Positions 41,902 through 52,650 of a stretch of DNA of 64,000 nt are shown one piece after another. How positions within the stretch are numbered: position 1 is the first letter of the stretch; each line of letters starts with the position of its first letter. The notes under the pieces were generated by a model that did no database searches, was not told the origin of the DNA, and worked only from the letters and a program-made list of their open reading frames with translations. The DNA comes from Mycosphaerelloides madeirae. Taxonomy: Eukaryota; Ascomycota; Dothideomycetes; Mycosphaerellales; Mycosphaerellaceae. The stretch spans positions 124,001-188,000 of the forward strand of contig NHNV01000003.1 of NCBI GenBank assembly GCA_002785995.1, given 5' to 3'. A program made the position numbers and the translations under genes.

Positions 41902-43527
41902 ATGGCAACTGAAGTTCTTGACCGCTATGACTCCCACGCCAACAAGTCTAAAGACGAAAAGCCTCCCGCTCTAACTTCCAATTGGCCCATTGTCACCGAC
42001 CTCTTCGGCTCGCCCCTCTCCCTCCCCGGCCGCTTCGAAGGCTCAATCGCTGACCTCGTCGTCTTGGGAACCCTCCCGCCCGCTATCGACGGCACCTTCT
42101 ACCGCGTCATGGTCGACCCGTTCGTCCCCACACACAAACATTACGTTCCGCTCGACGGGGATGGCAATATTTCCGCTTTGCGCTTCCACAACGGCAAAGT
42201 GGATCTGAAGACGCGCTATGTAGAGACGCAGCGATACTTGATTGAGAAGAAAGCTGGAAAGGCCATGTTTGGCTTATATCGCAATCCATTCTCTCATCAT
42301 CCATGTGTGCGAGCCGCGGTAGATTCGACGGCGAATACCAATCTGGTTGGGTGGGGAGGGCATTTGTTGGCGTTGAAGGAGAGCGCGTTGCCGTATGCTG
42401 TGGATCCGGATACGCTGGAGACGCGGTATTACGATCCGTTCAAGGACCAGGGTGTGAAGGCGAAAACATTCACAGCACATCCTAAGTATGACCCATACAT
42501 GGACGAGCTGGTCGTTTTTGGATATGAGGCGAAAGGTCTCGCGACAAATGACATCGTCACATACTCCATCGACCGCAGCGGAAAAGTGAAGAATGAGTTC
42601 TGGTTGCAACAGCCTTTCCCAAAAGGAAGACCAGGTTTCATCCACGACTGCGGAATCACAAAAAACTGGCTCTTACTCTTCATCTGGCCTTTCGAGGCGA
42701 GCGTAGAGAGGATGAAAAAAGGCGGACACCACTGGGCCTGGTCTTACGAGCGCAAACACACCATCATCGTCGTCCCCAGGAACGCCTTGAACCCTCCCGC
42801 TGGTTGGAAAGCCGGTGAAACAAGGTACTACGAATGGAAAAACTGCATGGCGATCCACACAGCCGGAGCATGGGAAGATGAAACCGACCCGTCGAGAATT
42901 TTCATCGAGAGTAGCAGACTCCACGACAACGCATTCCCCTTTTTCCCACCTGATGACGGCCGTATGCCCGCTGCAGACGCCAAAGCAGATTTTGTAAGGT
43001 GGTCTATCGATGCTTCCAAACCGACCGGGACATACCTCCCAGATCCACGGGTTATCGTCGAAGTCCCGGCGGAGTTTCCTCGCATTGATGAACGCTTCAT
43101 GTCCAGAAAGTACGACCACGTTTGGATGAACGTCTTTGTGAAGGATTCAGGCGCGAAGAATGTTTACCATGGTCTTAATGGTCTTGCTATGCATTCGAAT
43201 AAATCTGGCAAGACGGAGTACTTTCATGCAGGAGACGAGAGTATTATCCAAGAACCTATCTTCGTGCCTCGTACGGACGATGCTCCGGATGGCGATGGCT
43301 GGGTCATGGCGTTGATTGAGCGGCGGAGGGAAAATAGGTGTGATGTCGTGGTGATTGATACGAAGAATTTTGCGCATCCGGTGGCGATGATCAAGCTGCC
43401 TTTTCTTTTGAAGAGCCAGGTTCATGGGAATTGGATTAGTTCGAAGGCGATGGGAGGATATAGGCCATTATTGAGAGAGGTGAGAGAGTTTGAGATGATT
43501 CGAGGTGGTACTTTGGAGCCAGTGTAA
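41902..43527 (+). CDS. carotenoid oxygenase / stilbene-cleaving dioxygenase family protein
   Basis: The intronless 541-residue protein shows the four iron-binding His regions of the RPE65/carotenoid cleavage family in order: KTFTAHPKYDPYMDE, RPGFIHDCGITKNW, KNCMAIHTAGAWED and KSQVHGNWISSK. It also has LVVLGTLPPAIDGTFYRVMV near the N-terminus and NLVGWGGHLLALKESALPYA. Related fungal enzymes include carotenoid oxygenases and the stilbene/lignostilbene cleavers such as Neurospora CAO-1. Sequence alone does not decide the substrate. There is no signal peptide, so it should be cytosolic. The stop lies 19 nt from the TRM1 stop on the opposite strand. The coding part uses many G- and T-ending codons toward the 3' end. 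Confidence 0.85.
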   Translation: MATEVLDRYDSHANKSKDEKPPALTSNWPIVTDLFGSPLSLPGRFEGSIADLVVLGTLPPAIDGTFYRVMVDPFVPTHKHYVPLDGDGNISALRFHNGKVDLKTRYVETQRYLIEKKAGKAMFGLYRNPFSHHPCVRAAVDSTANTNLVGWGGHLLALKESALPYAVDPDTLETRYYDPFKDQGVKAKTFTAHPKYDPYMDELVVFGYEAKGLATNDIVTYSIDRSGKVKNEFWLQQPFPKGRPGFIHDCGITKNWLLLFIWPFEASVERMKKGGHHWAWSYERKHTIIVVPRNALNPPAGWKAGETRYYEWKNCMAIHTAGAWEDETDPSRIFIESSRLHDNAFPFFPPDDGRMPAADAKADFVRWSIDASKPTGTYLPDPRVIVEVPAEFPRIDERFMSRKYDHVWMNVFVKDSGAKNVYHGLNGLAMHSNKSGKTEYFHAGDESIIQEPIFVPRTDDAPDGDGWVMALIERRRENRCDVVVIDTKNFAHPVAMIKLPFLLKSQVHGNWISSKAMGGYRPLLREVREFEMIRGGTLEPV

Positions 43528-43546
43528 TATTTATCTCGCTCAATCT

Positions 43547-45655
43547 TCACGCACTTCCCTTCGCCTTGGTCATCGGACCCCAATTCTCCCTCGGATTCTG
43601 CTGATATCGTATCAACCGCTTCCCACTCCCAGGCTGGTCTTTTCCGAGCACTTCGTCAAAGACAACCTTGAAGCGCTTGATACCCTTCGAATCCTTACCC
43701 GCTTCTTCGCCATTTTCATCCTCTCCCGGTTTTCGCGCAGATTGCATGATTCGATATCCCGCTGTTGTTTCCTTCAGACCACCCTCTTTGAGTGGCGCTT
43801 TCTGCCTCACCCACTCTCGCATGATCTCCCAGATGGCAGACCACGGCGCGTCCGTCTTGACACAGCCTGGTTGGCAATGACTTCGAGTAGCTCGATAGCC
43901 TGCATGCCGCAGAGCGCCTTTGATGGCGGCGTCTGATGGTGCTTGGCAGTGTATGACTTTGGACAGCGCGGATGGACTGAAGAAAAATGGATGCAGATCG
44001 GTGACTTCCGGTCGGATCTTCTGGACCATATCGCTGTTGCCATCCAGGATTTCCCGCTTACTCTCATCATTGACGAGTAACTCGTCCCGTGCGGTCGACA
44101 GCATTCCCATGATTCGCGGTACTGTCTCGTACACATCCGTGTCAGCCTCTTCGGCATCGTGGAGGATCTTCTCGACGAAGTCAGGATTATGGATGAGTCC
44201 TCCCCACATTGGACCGGCGATGTGCGTCTTACTTCCACAATGCTCGCAATGTCGGTCTGCTGCAGGCGCCTGTCCTATCGAATACTTGTAGAATTCCGTA
44301 TCGTTTTTACCGCTTTGTTTTGAGTTCCGACCGATCATCTGAGTAGTCCAAGCTCCGCAGCCGTTGTCGCAAGAGTACACGACCATTGTCTTGCCAGCGA
44401 AGAACTTGACGTCTGCCGGACTTCTTCGTACGCGAATGAACACACGTACATAGAAATCGATGCTCAGAGATAGCAACGGCTCGATTGCCATTCCGTACTT
44501 GGCAGCAGAAGTGGCGACTGAGTTAATGATCAATCGCAGACCGCCTTCGTGCATGTATGGTCCTTTTACTGGCATGCCACCATATAGAGCAAACGTCTTC
44601 TCGCAGTACCCGGTCGACGCAAAAACACCTGAGTCGGTGCAGGTAACGCAAAGAAGGCCGCCATCATTCAGTGACTGCAATGCGGCGTCGATGAAAGGCG
44701 CTGCTGTGCCGTACGGGTCGAGATCGATCACGTCGTACTTTTTGCTGACATGTTTCGGACCGTGAGAGTTTGTGGGCGGATATGCCACGCTGTACATGTG
44801 CCCAACAGCGTCTGCCGTATTCGGCTCGATCGATGACTCGAGTTCGTTGTGCTGGATGTTGAGCTTCATACTCCGGGTCGCGTTCGGATTCATATCGTTG
44901 GCTACCACGGATGTGACGAAAGGAATCTCCTTAGCGTATCTTAGTGCACGCAGGCCTGTCGCCGAGAGAGCGTCCAGAACTCGGAATCGGGGTCCTGCAT
45001 GTCCATTTGTGTCCGATTGTCCATTTACTTTTGAAGTTTCTTTCGAAGCAACTGACTCTGATGCCGTCACGACCACTCCATCCTCAGGCGCAGCATGCTG
45101 GTGCGGCTCTTTCGCTCCATTCGAATCCTCTGCTGGAGCAACTGGGCTTCCATCAAGTGACTTCTGTCGCTTCTCCCCTGCCCCGCCCACGACATCCTCT
45201 CCGCCCTCCACCCTCTTCCGCTTCTTCTCCTTCCTCTTTCCCCTGCCCTTCTGCTTCTCCCGCTCTGCTGTCTTCCTCTGTAACCAATCTTCGCCAAACG
45301 CCTTAATTGCAAGAACGCTCAAATCGCGATTGAATTGCTGAATCGGGTTGTAGAACACATTTTGCACCCTCAAAGTATCCCCATCTGTCTTTTTCGGATC
45401 CACGTGCTTCTGCGTATTCGGCGGGACAAGGATATACGCTTTGCCTTCCTTGATTGTCTCGTAGATTTTGCCGTCGTGTTCGACTATTTGTCCTGCGGCG
45501 GGCGGCGACGTAATGGGTACGGGCGATTTGAGGACAGACATGTTGCGGGTCGTGAAGAGGGGTGTAGAGCGGGGGAGAATAGGCGGCCGGATCTTATGTG
45601 GTGCAGCTAGAACGCATCTTGAAAAAGATGAGAGCTTGGCGGATGCTGGTCGCAT
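43547..45655 (-). CDS. TRM1: tRNA (guanine26-N2)-dimethyltransferase
   Basis: The protein makes m2,2G26 in cytosolic and mitochondrial tRNAs using S-adenosylmethionine. Recognised blocks are VQNVFYNPIQQFNRDLSVLA, FRVLDALSATGLRALRYAKE (SAM loop), FVTSVVANDMNPNATRSMKL, YDVIDLDPYGTAAPFIDAAL (the DPYG catalytic region), GGLLCVTCTDSGVFASTGYC and a zinc-finger-like DNGCGAWTTQ..HCEHCGSKTH. The C-terminal block is RATRSHCQPGCVKTDAPWSA. A Lys/Glu-rich insert lies near residues 135-240. From 45655 (MRPASAKLSSFSRCVLAAPH) there is a mitochondrial-type presequence (702 residues). An internal ATG at 45541 (MSVLKSPVPI) would give the nuclear/cytosolic form, as in yeast TRM1. The frame is open to 45838. Confidence 0.92.
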   Translation of the reverse strand: MRPASAKLSSFSRCVLAAPHKIRPPILPRSTPLFTTRNMSVLKSPVPITSPPAAGQIVEHDGKIYETIKEGKAYILVPPNTQKHVDPKKTDGDTLRVQNVFYNPIQQFNRDLSVLAIKAFGEDWLQRKTAEREKQKGRGKRKEKKRKRVEGGEDVVGGAGEKRQKSLDGSPVAPAEDSNGAKEPHQHAAPEDGVVVTASESVASKETSKVNGQSDTNGHAGPRFRVLDALSATGLRALRYAKEIPFVTSVVANDMNPNATRSMKLNIQHNELESSIEPNTADAVGHMYSVAYPPTNSHGPKHVSKKYDVIDLDPYGTAAPFIDAALQSLNDGGLLCVTCTDSGVFASTGYCEKTFALYGGMPVKGPYMHEGGLRLIINSVATSAAKYGMAIEPLLSLSIDFYVRVFIRVRRSPADVKFFAGKTMVVYSCDNGCGAWTTQMIGRNSKQSGKNDTEFYKYSIGQAPAADRHCEHCGSKTHIAGPMWGGLIHNPDFVEKILHDAEEADTDVYETVPRIMGMLSTARDELLVNDESKREILDGNSDMVQKIRPEVTDLHPFFFSPSALSKVIHCQAPSDAAIKGALRHAGYRATRSHCQPGCVKTDAPWSAIWEIMREWVRQKAPLKEGGLKETTAGYRIMQSARKPGEDENGEEAGKDSKGIKRFKVVFDEVLGKDQPGSGKRLIRYQQNPRENWGPMTKAKGSA

Positions 45656-45963
45656 TCGTGGGTTAAAAACAGAGATGTGACTGGTGTGAAAAGCTGGTAT
45701 CCCATGAAAATGGCATGGCATGTGGAGAACTTGGGCACGTGCCAAAGCTATATTTCGACTTTTCCTCTTAAGATTCAGCTTCGTTGAAGTGCAAATACGA
45801 CCTGCCAACGACATTACGGATAGTGTTCTAGAAATCAATGAAGATTCGAAGGGTCTATAAACTCTTTTGCTCGTTGTTTTCTTATTTGTACGTCATATTT
45901 ACATCGATCATTAGTCTTCATTTCCTTATCCGCTCATGCAATTTCAACATTACAATACAATCT
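45656..45963. other. intergenic, AT-rich, nothing seen
   Basis: These 308 bases contain the TRM1 leader and the Rds1 3' UTR. The AT-rich stretch 45838-45960 has no gene. Confidence 0.4.
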
Positions 45964-47712
45964 TCAACCAGCAATGAAAAGGCCCAGAGCAACCACGTGT
46001 GGGTTGATGAAGCTCAAGTTGAAAGGCGTGTAGAATAGATCACTGTCGGTCAGAGCGATGAAAGTCGTCTCGTTGACGACACCCTGTCCACCTTGGTAAA
46101 CTTCGCCAGCGGGCTGGTAAGTGTAACCCTCATTCGGTCCAGTTGTGATCAAGTCGGTATAGGTCATGTTGAGCTGAGATACCCAGGCGACGTACTTGGG
46201 CATTCCAGCGCTGGTGGCGGTAACGTAGCTGTTGTTTGGTCCGACGGCTTGACCCGGAGTGTCCCACAGCAGACGGACCTGCTTGCCTGGGAAGGACAAA
46301 GGCTCAGAGCGGTTGTGGGTGATGGCTGGACCACAACCGTATCCGGTCTTATTCAGGTTGATGCAACTCTCATCCTCTGGTGGGATTGTGGCTGGGCTGG
46401 AAGTGCGGTTGTCGGTACGCTCCCAGTCGGCAGTGTCGTTGGGCGAAACGCGGTTAATGTTGGCCTGGTTGACAACATGCAGAGCGGGAAAGTTCTGCCA
46501 TGCGAGACGAGTGGTATTCTCGGGGCACGAACTAATGTATGGCGCAAGGAAAGTCCAAGCCCAAGATTGCGGGATACCAGTTTCGAACCAGACTGGCATT
46601 GGATGCTGTCCAGCCATCTGGCGGAAGATCATTTCTTGACGAGCTTCAGTCGCAATTGACTGCGCCAGCAATTGACCAACTTCACGACTGTCGAGATGAT
46701 TGATAAAACCCCAAACGCCCGACTCGCCCCATCTAATTGTATGTCGTTAGCATCGTTACTCGAAGATCTGAGACACTAGGAACACTCCTAGTCACAGACG
46801 GGCTTACCGGGTGAGGAGCTGATTGAAGTCGACGAATTCGCGAACATTGGTAAATGGGTAGTTGTACGTGCACTGGGGTGGTGCAGTCTCGCCCAGCATG
46901 TTCGACAGGAGAGTTGCATGTCCTTGCTCCTGCTGAGCCATGAAGGCGATCAAAGCGCGGTCCTCGGCGGTAAGACCAGCAGCGATGAAGTCTTCGTCAG
47001 AGAAGGTGGCAAGGCCGTTGTTGAACAGATCCAATTCGATCCACTCTTGGTATAGACCAAGGGTGATTGACTCGTAGTCGAAGTCGCTATTGACCATATA
47101 GCGTGGGGTTGTACCGTTGGTGCCCAAACCGCCATATGGCGTATAGGGGATTGGCTCTGGGTTCTGCAGCTTGCCATTGGTGTTGTAGTAAGTTGCAGTT
47201 GGGGCTGGTCCTAAGTCAGGGACGGTGGAACCGAGAACTGTGTTGGTGACGGCGCCTGTGGTAGTTGGTATACCTGTATACGGTCCATGAGAGGTAGGCC
47301 CCGTAGGCAAGGAGCTCCTCTGGGGGGCAGCAGCATACAATCCAGTGGTTGGTGCCGTGGTGTGGATCGCAGGAACTTGCGAGTCCAGGCCGAAGCTGCT
47401 TGGAATGATCGTAATGGGAGATGGGGTCTGGTCGAATCCAGCATTCGCGTTGGTATAACCAGGGACATTGCCGCTCTGGTCAGCAGCGACAATACCAGAA
47501 ACTGCCGAACCGTATGCTGAAGTATGTGTGTATCCTGGGGCTTGCGGTTGACCATCTGGCAGTTCAGACACAATACCGGTGGCTGTCGAAACGGGCGTAT
47601 ATCCCGGAGCTTGTACTTGGCCGTCTGAAATTTGCGAGACCACCTGTGGTGCTGGAAGACCAGCCGCAAGGCCGGCGAAGACCGCGGAGCCAGCGATGGA
47701 TCGAACAAACAT
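45964..47712 (-). CDS. rds1: Rds1-type ferritin-like secreted stress protein with PIR-like repeats
   Basis: Two exons (47712-46808, 46732-45964; 75-nt intron) encode 557 residues. A signal peptide (MFVRSIAGSAVFAGLAAGLP) leads into SQISDGQVQAPGYT and SELPDGQPQAPGYT, then SGNVPGYTNA. The Q-I-x-D-G-Q-V-Q core is that of yeast PIR cell-wall repeats. After a Thr/Pro-rich spacer comes the ferritin-like domain (DFDYESITLGLYQEWIELDL, FIAAGLTAEDRALIAFMAQQ, EQGHATLLSNMLG, REVGQLLAQSIATEARQEMI), followed by the Rds1 C-terminal domain with FETGIPQSWAWTFLAPYISS and SFPGKQVRLLWDTPGQAVGP. S. pombe rds1 responds to nutrient stress. The Glu/His residues suggest metal binding; an enzymatic role is unknown. Confidence 0.85.
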
Positions 47713-49162
47713 CTTGCTGCGTAAATTGCTGGTGACGAAAAATAGTTAATTCGGGTGGGGAGAAAGATTATATGCGTCGATGTGCCAGAGTGGCCCCATG
47801 CGGTCGTGGAACCGTCTTGCCTTCCAAGTTCCACGCGTCCAAAATTTCTCTGGAGTAATGGTGTCGTCACAATGCGTGAACCGTTAATCATACATCATCG
47901 GTCCAGGCTCTCCGCGGAAACCCTGCTCATGCTCAGCGATTCGGGGTGATTCCAGCGAGCCTCAGATGTGAAACGAGGGAACTCATCGACATCGGCTTCT
48001 TGAGAACCTTTGATTTGACAACATTGTCGATGGTCCGGTCTATGAAACGACATGACTGCTTGATTGTTGACCACTCTGCTTTGTCCTAGCAGGTAATGAC
48101 AACGTAAGCAAGGCTAGCAAAATGCGATTTCATCTTTATCGCCCTCGCAGTCACATTCTCGACGACTGCAGTGGATCAGATCAAGCTGTCGTCATGTTTG
48201 CATCAGGTCGTTTCACGTTCGGGTGAGGTTTGCCGCCAAGCGTCATACATGTTTAGCAACCACGTTGGCGTCGATGTTTTCTGGGGTTCGTTACATTAGC
48301 GCATGCTAAATTAAGCAATGCCCCTTGCAGTGTGGCGGACTTTGTTCCGTGCAATTCTTGCGAGGTGGTAAACAGATCTCGCTGCTGCAGGTGATTTGTG
48401 AGATATATTCCTGTTCGCTGCTCGCCATTCAACTTCCGGCTTGGAGTTAAATGGGCGAGGGCGAGAAATCAGCGAAGCCCGGCCGCCAATATTCAGACAT
48501 GCTAACGTCCAGTGCTCATCAATACGCCTCGTGATTGCGTGGCCTTTTAGATGCAAGAATTGCCCTGTTTCGTAGAACCGTACACCAAAACATCATCAAG
48601 ATGAATAGCGTTATACTAGCGTATCCTGTTCCTGCCGAGAGACCGATATTGAAGATGCTGTGCCGCTGTGGAATCAATTATCAGGATTCATCCATCGCGG
48701 GTTCGCTCCTCCGAGTCAAATGTTTTGGAATCTTGCCCACTCTGGAATACATTGGCCGTGAGTGTCGAAGAATTGCAATTCTAGAAAATTCAGCTGTCGA
48801 GGTGGTGTCTGCCATCATGCTCGGTCTTCATGCAACCGCTCTTTGAGTCCACTTCGTAGCTGAAGTCTTGCCCTGGTTATCGCCGATACCACAATCATAA
48901 TTAGTAATGCAGGATGTGGAATGTTTTCACCGCACTACGAGTGAGCAATTCTCCGCGATATGAAGATGGGACGCGTCCTGTCAGCGTGTATACTGTTCGC
49001 TCCGACATGGTTGTGGATGGAGATGGGTGTGAAGGAGATGAAGTGATGGGGAACATTAATGGAAAGAGAGAGGCCGAAGGTTTCACAAGTCTTGGCAGGG
49101 GCCGAATCTTCGAAGCTTCGCGGAAACAACACGCTCCTCCATCAAGTTGCACATCAACGGTC
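47713..49162. other. intergenic, no gene seen
   Basis: About 1.45 kb of divergent upstream sequence between rds1 and the SET/MYND gene contains only short frames without recognisable domains. A TATA-like site near 47768 is listed separately. Confidence 0.4.
47768..47773 (-). promoter_or_regulatory. TATA-like box of the rds1 gene
   Basis: The minus strand reads CATATAATC about 56 nt before the rds1 ATG. The position is plausible for a fungal TATA element, but the assignment rests only on sequence and distance. Confidence 0.3.
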
Positions 49163-50859
49163 ATGAACGTGCAGGTGAAGAAATCCAGCATTGATGGCGC
49201 CGGCCGCGGCCTCTTCGCCACCAAGGACTTCGCTGCCGGCGATATTGTACTTAGCCTAGAGAGACCCTATGTGGCGGAACTCGACACTCCCAGGCTGCAA
49301 GATACATGCGCCTGGTGCTTCCGGCGCGGCGCATGCACCGACGAGGAAAAGCGAAGCAAAATGTTCGCCGTCTTGACGAACGGCGTGGAGACCAAGGCGT
49401 GTACCGGCTGCCGTCGAGTACGCTATTGTTCGACAAAATGCCAATTGCGGGCGTGGAAGCGCGAGCATAAGTACGAGTGCAAAGTCATCGCCCCCGACAG
49501 CAGGCCGGATTTACCGCACGGTGTGCGCGCCGTTATCAAGCTCCTGGGCAAGCTCAGGAGTGACCCGAATGGCAAGGATGAACGCTTACTCGACATCTTG
49601 CAGTTCATGCCTTGCGGGTCCGGGAATCTGAAGGCCGTGGATGATTTAAGGAAAGCTCAGCCGCAGAAGTTTGAAGACTTCAGTATGCTCGCGTTTGGGG
49701 CGTGGAAGTACTCAGGTGAGCCCAAGATTGGCGACCTGGACTCGGAAATGATTGCAAAGGCGTTCTTCTTCAATGTAAGTTAGAAGAAATATTCGGCCTG
49801 CCACGGTACCAGCTGACTCGTTATAACCAGGTCAATACCAACACTTTCCAGCTAAGCAATGCCCTTGATGACATCTCTTTGGGCTTCGGCTTTGATCCTG
49901 TCTTGTGTAGTGCCAATCACTCCTGCGATCCGAACGTCAGTCTTTTTTTCAATCAACCAAAGACGCACCTCCGGGCTCTCAATCCAATCAAGAAGGACGA
50001 GGAAATCTACATGGGCTACGTCGACGTTACCAACCCCTTCAGCGTTCGCCAGATGCAGCTACGAAAGCAGTACAACTTCAATTGCCGCTGCACCAAATGC
50101 CAGAAAGGCGCCGTCACTTCCCGAGACCAATTCCTCAAGTCGCCCGAACAACTGAGTGCCACCTTCGCTAAGGTAGCAGACAACCTAATCAAACGGCACG
50201 AGAAGCAGCTGTCGGACTTTCAGGTGCCCGGTGGCGACGATCTGGCGCACCGCCGCATGGCAGCGATTCAAGCGGAATCATTCTCAGTCTCTGGAATCAC
50301 ATCCGATTTCAACTCCAGTAACCAAGATGCCAGTGAAGACGAAATACTTGACGCTCTCAAACTGTGCCTCAACTCGGGCATGTTCTCCTACTCTCGCCAG
50401 CCAGTCCCGCATCTCGTTCGCCAGCTGTTTGCAATGTACATGGCACAAGGTCGAGTATATCAAGCATGGAGGGTCGGTGCTTTGCGACACGTTCTGATTG
50501 AACCACATATCCTTCCATATGAGTATGATGGTCAGCGGACCCTTGACTCATGGGCAATGACAACAGCGACCGATAATTTGCGCAACCCTAACATCCCCGA
50601 GTGTAAGGAGATCTTCGATGAGTGTATGAAGGGCGGCCTTGATCTGAATGTGGTGTTCTTCGGCTTCCTTTTAAAGTCTCGGGAGATTGTCGAGAGGAGC
50701 TATGGGAGAGATTCTGCATTCGGTATCCTCGTGGAGAGACTCTACCAGGTGGCGATCGACAACACGAATCTTTCTATTGAGAAGATCAAAGACCAGATCA
50801 AGGAGACCTGGCCGAAATTTGAAGCTGTCGCCAAAAGTGTGGACATACTCAAGATGTGA
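49163..50859 (+). CDS. SET and MYND domain protein (SMYD-like lysine methyltransferase)
   Basis: Two exons (49163-49774, 49831-50859) encode 546 residues. The split SET domain begins VQVKKSSIDGAGRGLFATKD (SAM-binding GxG region). The MYND zinc finger follows: CAWCFRRGACTDEE, then CTGCRRVRYCSTKCQLRAWK and EHKYEC. SET resumes with SNALDDISLGFGFDPVLCSA, NHSCDPNVSLFF (the NHSCxPN active-site motif), DEEIYMGYVDVTNPFSVRQM and the post-SET Cys cluster FNCRCTKC. The rest is a helical TPR-like C-terminal domain typical of SMYD proteins. It probably methylates histone or non-histone lysines. The frame is open 83 codons upstream of 49163, so the start is a choice. Confidence 0.85.
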
Positions 50860-51407
50860 AGGTATTGAGATTGATCTCAAACGAACCCAAACTGAGTCTG
50901 GACCGCCTTTACCTCAAGGCTAAATGACGGTGATGAGGAATCGAACAATGGAGTGGTGTTCACTCCGATGTTCATGCCAAGATCAAGTACGCTATCGGTC
51001 GTTTCAAATGAACGACACATGAGACGTTCGAGGCGCCTCCAAGCCCTGTGCTACCGCCGCATTGATTGACCAACTGCAAGGTGAGCAATACCGGCCTGGT
51101 TCAGAATAATGGAAGCGCCTTCGCTACCAATATTACGCTCTTTGCAAGTTTCTCCGTCGCCTACATTTCGCGCTGATAATATCTACCTCAGACTCGAGTT
51201 AATAATGCTCCTTAGGGTGCTCAGGCCGGCGACTTATAAGTTGTCTGCAGCGAGTTTGACCTTTTCCTTAACAAGCTCTCTCGTCAACACCGTCCTTTCT
51301 ACGCTCTGAGAGCGATTGTTTTTCTATATATTTGTTCGCACCACGAGCATCGGCTCTCCGCACTCTTTGCCCACTAACAGACTCACCAGGATTATCATTC
51401 TGTAAAG
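50860..51407. other. intergenic, promoter of the LPMO-like gene
   Basis: The region holds no coding frame. A TATATA element lies at 51325-51330, about 78 nt before the next ATG. Confidence 0.4.
51325..51330 (+). promoter_or_regulatory. TATA-like box of the LPMO-like gene
   Basis: TTTCTATATATTTG lies about 78 nt upstream of ATG 51408. It is consistent with an inducible, TATA-containing promoter; this is position-based inference. Confidence 0.35.
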
Positions 51408-52203
51408 ATGAAGCTTGCCATCGCTTCCGTCGCAGCAATAGCTTCCTTAGCTAGCGCCCACGGATCCTTCGTATCCCCTTTGGGCAGACAGCCTGGCGAT
51501 GCCTTCAAAGCCGCTTGTGGTGAACAAGCGTAAGCCAATTTGAAGGCCAAAAGGTGTCCTCATGCTTGAGACATCTGCTAACCTTTCACCCGTCAAAACT
51601 TAGTTACAGCATGATGTCCTCCGACATTAACGGCAACATCCAAGGATTGGAACAACTCACAGCCACCCAGACGGACTACAACGCAGCAGAATGCAATCTC
51701 TGGAAGTGCAAGGTACATCATATCACCTAGACCCTCTCCCAGGCTCACGCTGACATCTGATGCAGGGAATGAAGTACGCGGATAACTCCGCAAATGTTCA
51801 AAAGTACTCAGCTGGCGAAGAAGTTCCTCTCTACTTCAAAATCGTCGCTCCCCACTCCGGTTACGCCAACGTTTCCGTCGTCAGCACCGCGAATAACAAT
51901 ATCATCTCTGCGAACCTGACGAGCTGGGACGAGTATGCGATGACCAGCGAGCCGATGAAGGCTACTTGGCAGAACTTTACGGTCAAGATGCCGACAGATT
52001 TGGGCAGCGAGTGTGCTACCGCTGGGGATTGTGTGTTGCAGGTAAGAGTGACGTCTTCTTGGACAAAGTATGTGAATGCTGATCTCTTGGTGTAGATGCA
52101 TTGGAATGCGCCACCACCTGTCGATCAGACGTATCAGAGCTGTATTGATTTCACGATGGATGGGGTAGCGGCTAAGGAGAGGAGGCATGCGAGGAGGTTT
52201 TGA
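51408..52203 (+). CDS. LPMO-like (chitin-binding type-4-like) secreted protein
   Basis: Four exons (51408-51529, 51604-51712, 51766-52041, 52096-52203) encode 204 residues. The signal peptide MKLAIASVAAIASLASA is followed directly by HGSFVSPLGRQPGDAFKAAC. The mature protein thus begins with His, as required for the copper histidine brace of lytic polysaccharide monooxygenases. Further blocks are CGEQAYSMMSSDINGNIQGL, QTDYNAAECNLWKCKGMKY, VPLYFKIVAPHSGYANVSVV (a candidate second His) and CATAGDCVLQMHWNAPPPVD. It ends in a basic tail. Related fungal proteins are annotated as chitin-binding type-4 domain proteins. Oxidative activity on a polysaccharide is inferred, and copper-binding or fungal wall remodelling are alternatives. 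Confidence 0.75.
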
Positions 52204-52650
52204 TTGTGGAGGTGGTGAGGATTGAAAGACTTCGTTGAGATGTATAGACTGACATTGCGAACAGACTAAAGATACTGTAAAGTTGTATCGCACGGATGGT
52301 GAAGCAACGGTCTCCGAGATAGAGTTTTCCTGCTGCGCCTGGCAGCACCTTGTGTGAAAGCAAACATCTTGGCCTTCCTCATCGCCAAGCATAGGTCAAG
52401 AAAGGAAAATCTGCTTCGTATCAAACGGTAAGGGACTTTGGTATCTCGTTCATGCGCCAAGCCTCTTATATTGTCTTGTCGTTTGACTGATCTTCCTGCT
52501 TCCGCGCATGGCTAAGATACCAAGTCGGCCGCCAGAAAGTTTGTCAAAGATATTGAGCGTGGATATTAGAGTAAGCGTGTAACCCCCAGAACAGGCCACT
52601 TTCTTTTCCCTTCAATTTTTGACACGGACGGAAACATGACTACCGGAACC
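52204..52650. other. intergenic, nothing seen
   Basis: These 447 bases lie between two plus-strand secreted-protein genes. No frame is supportable. Confidence 0.4.
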
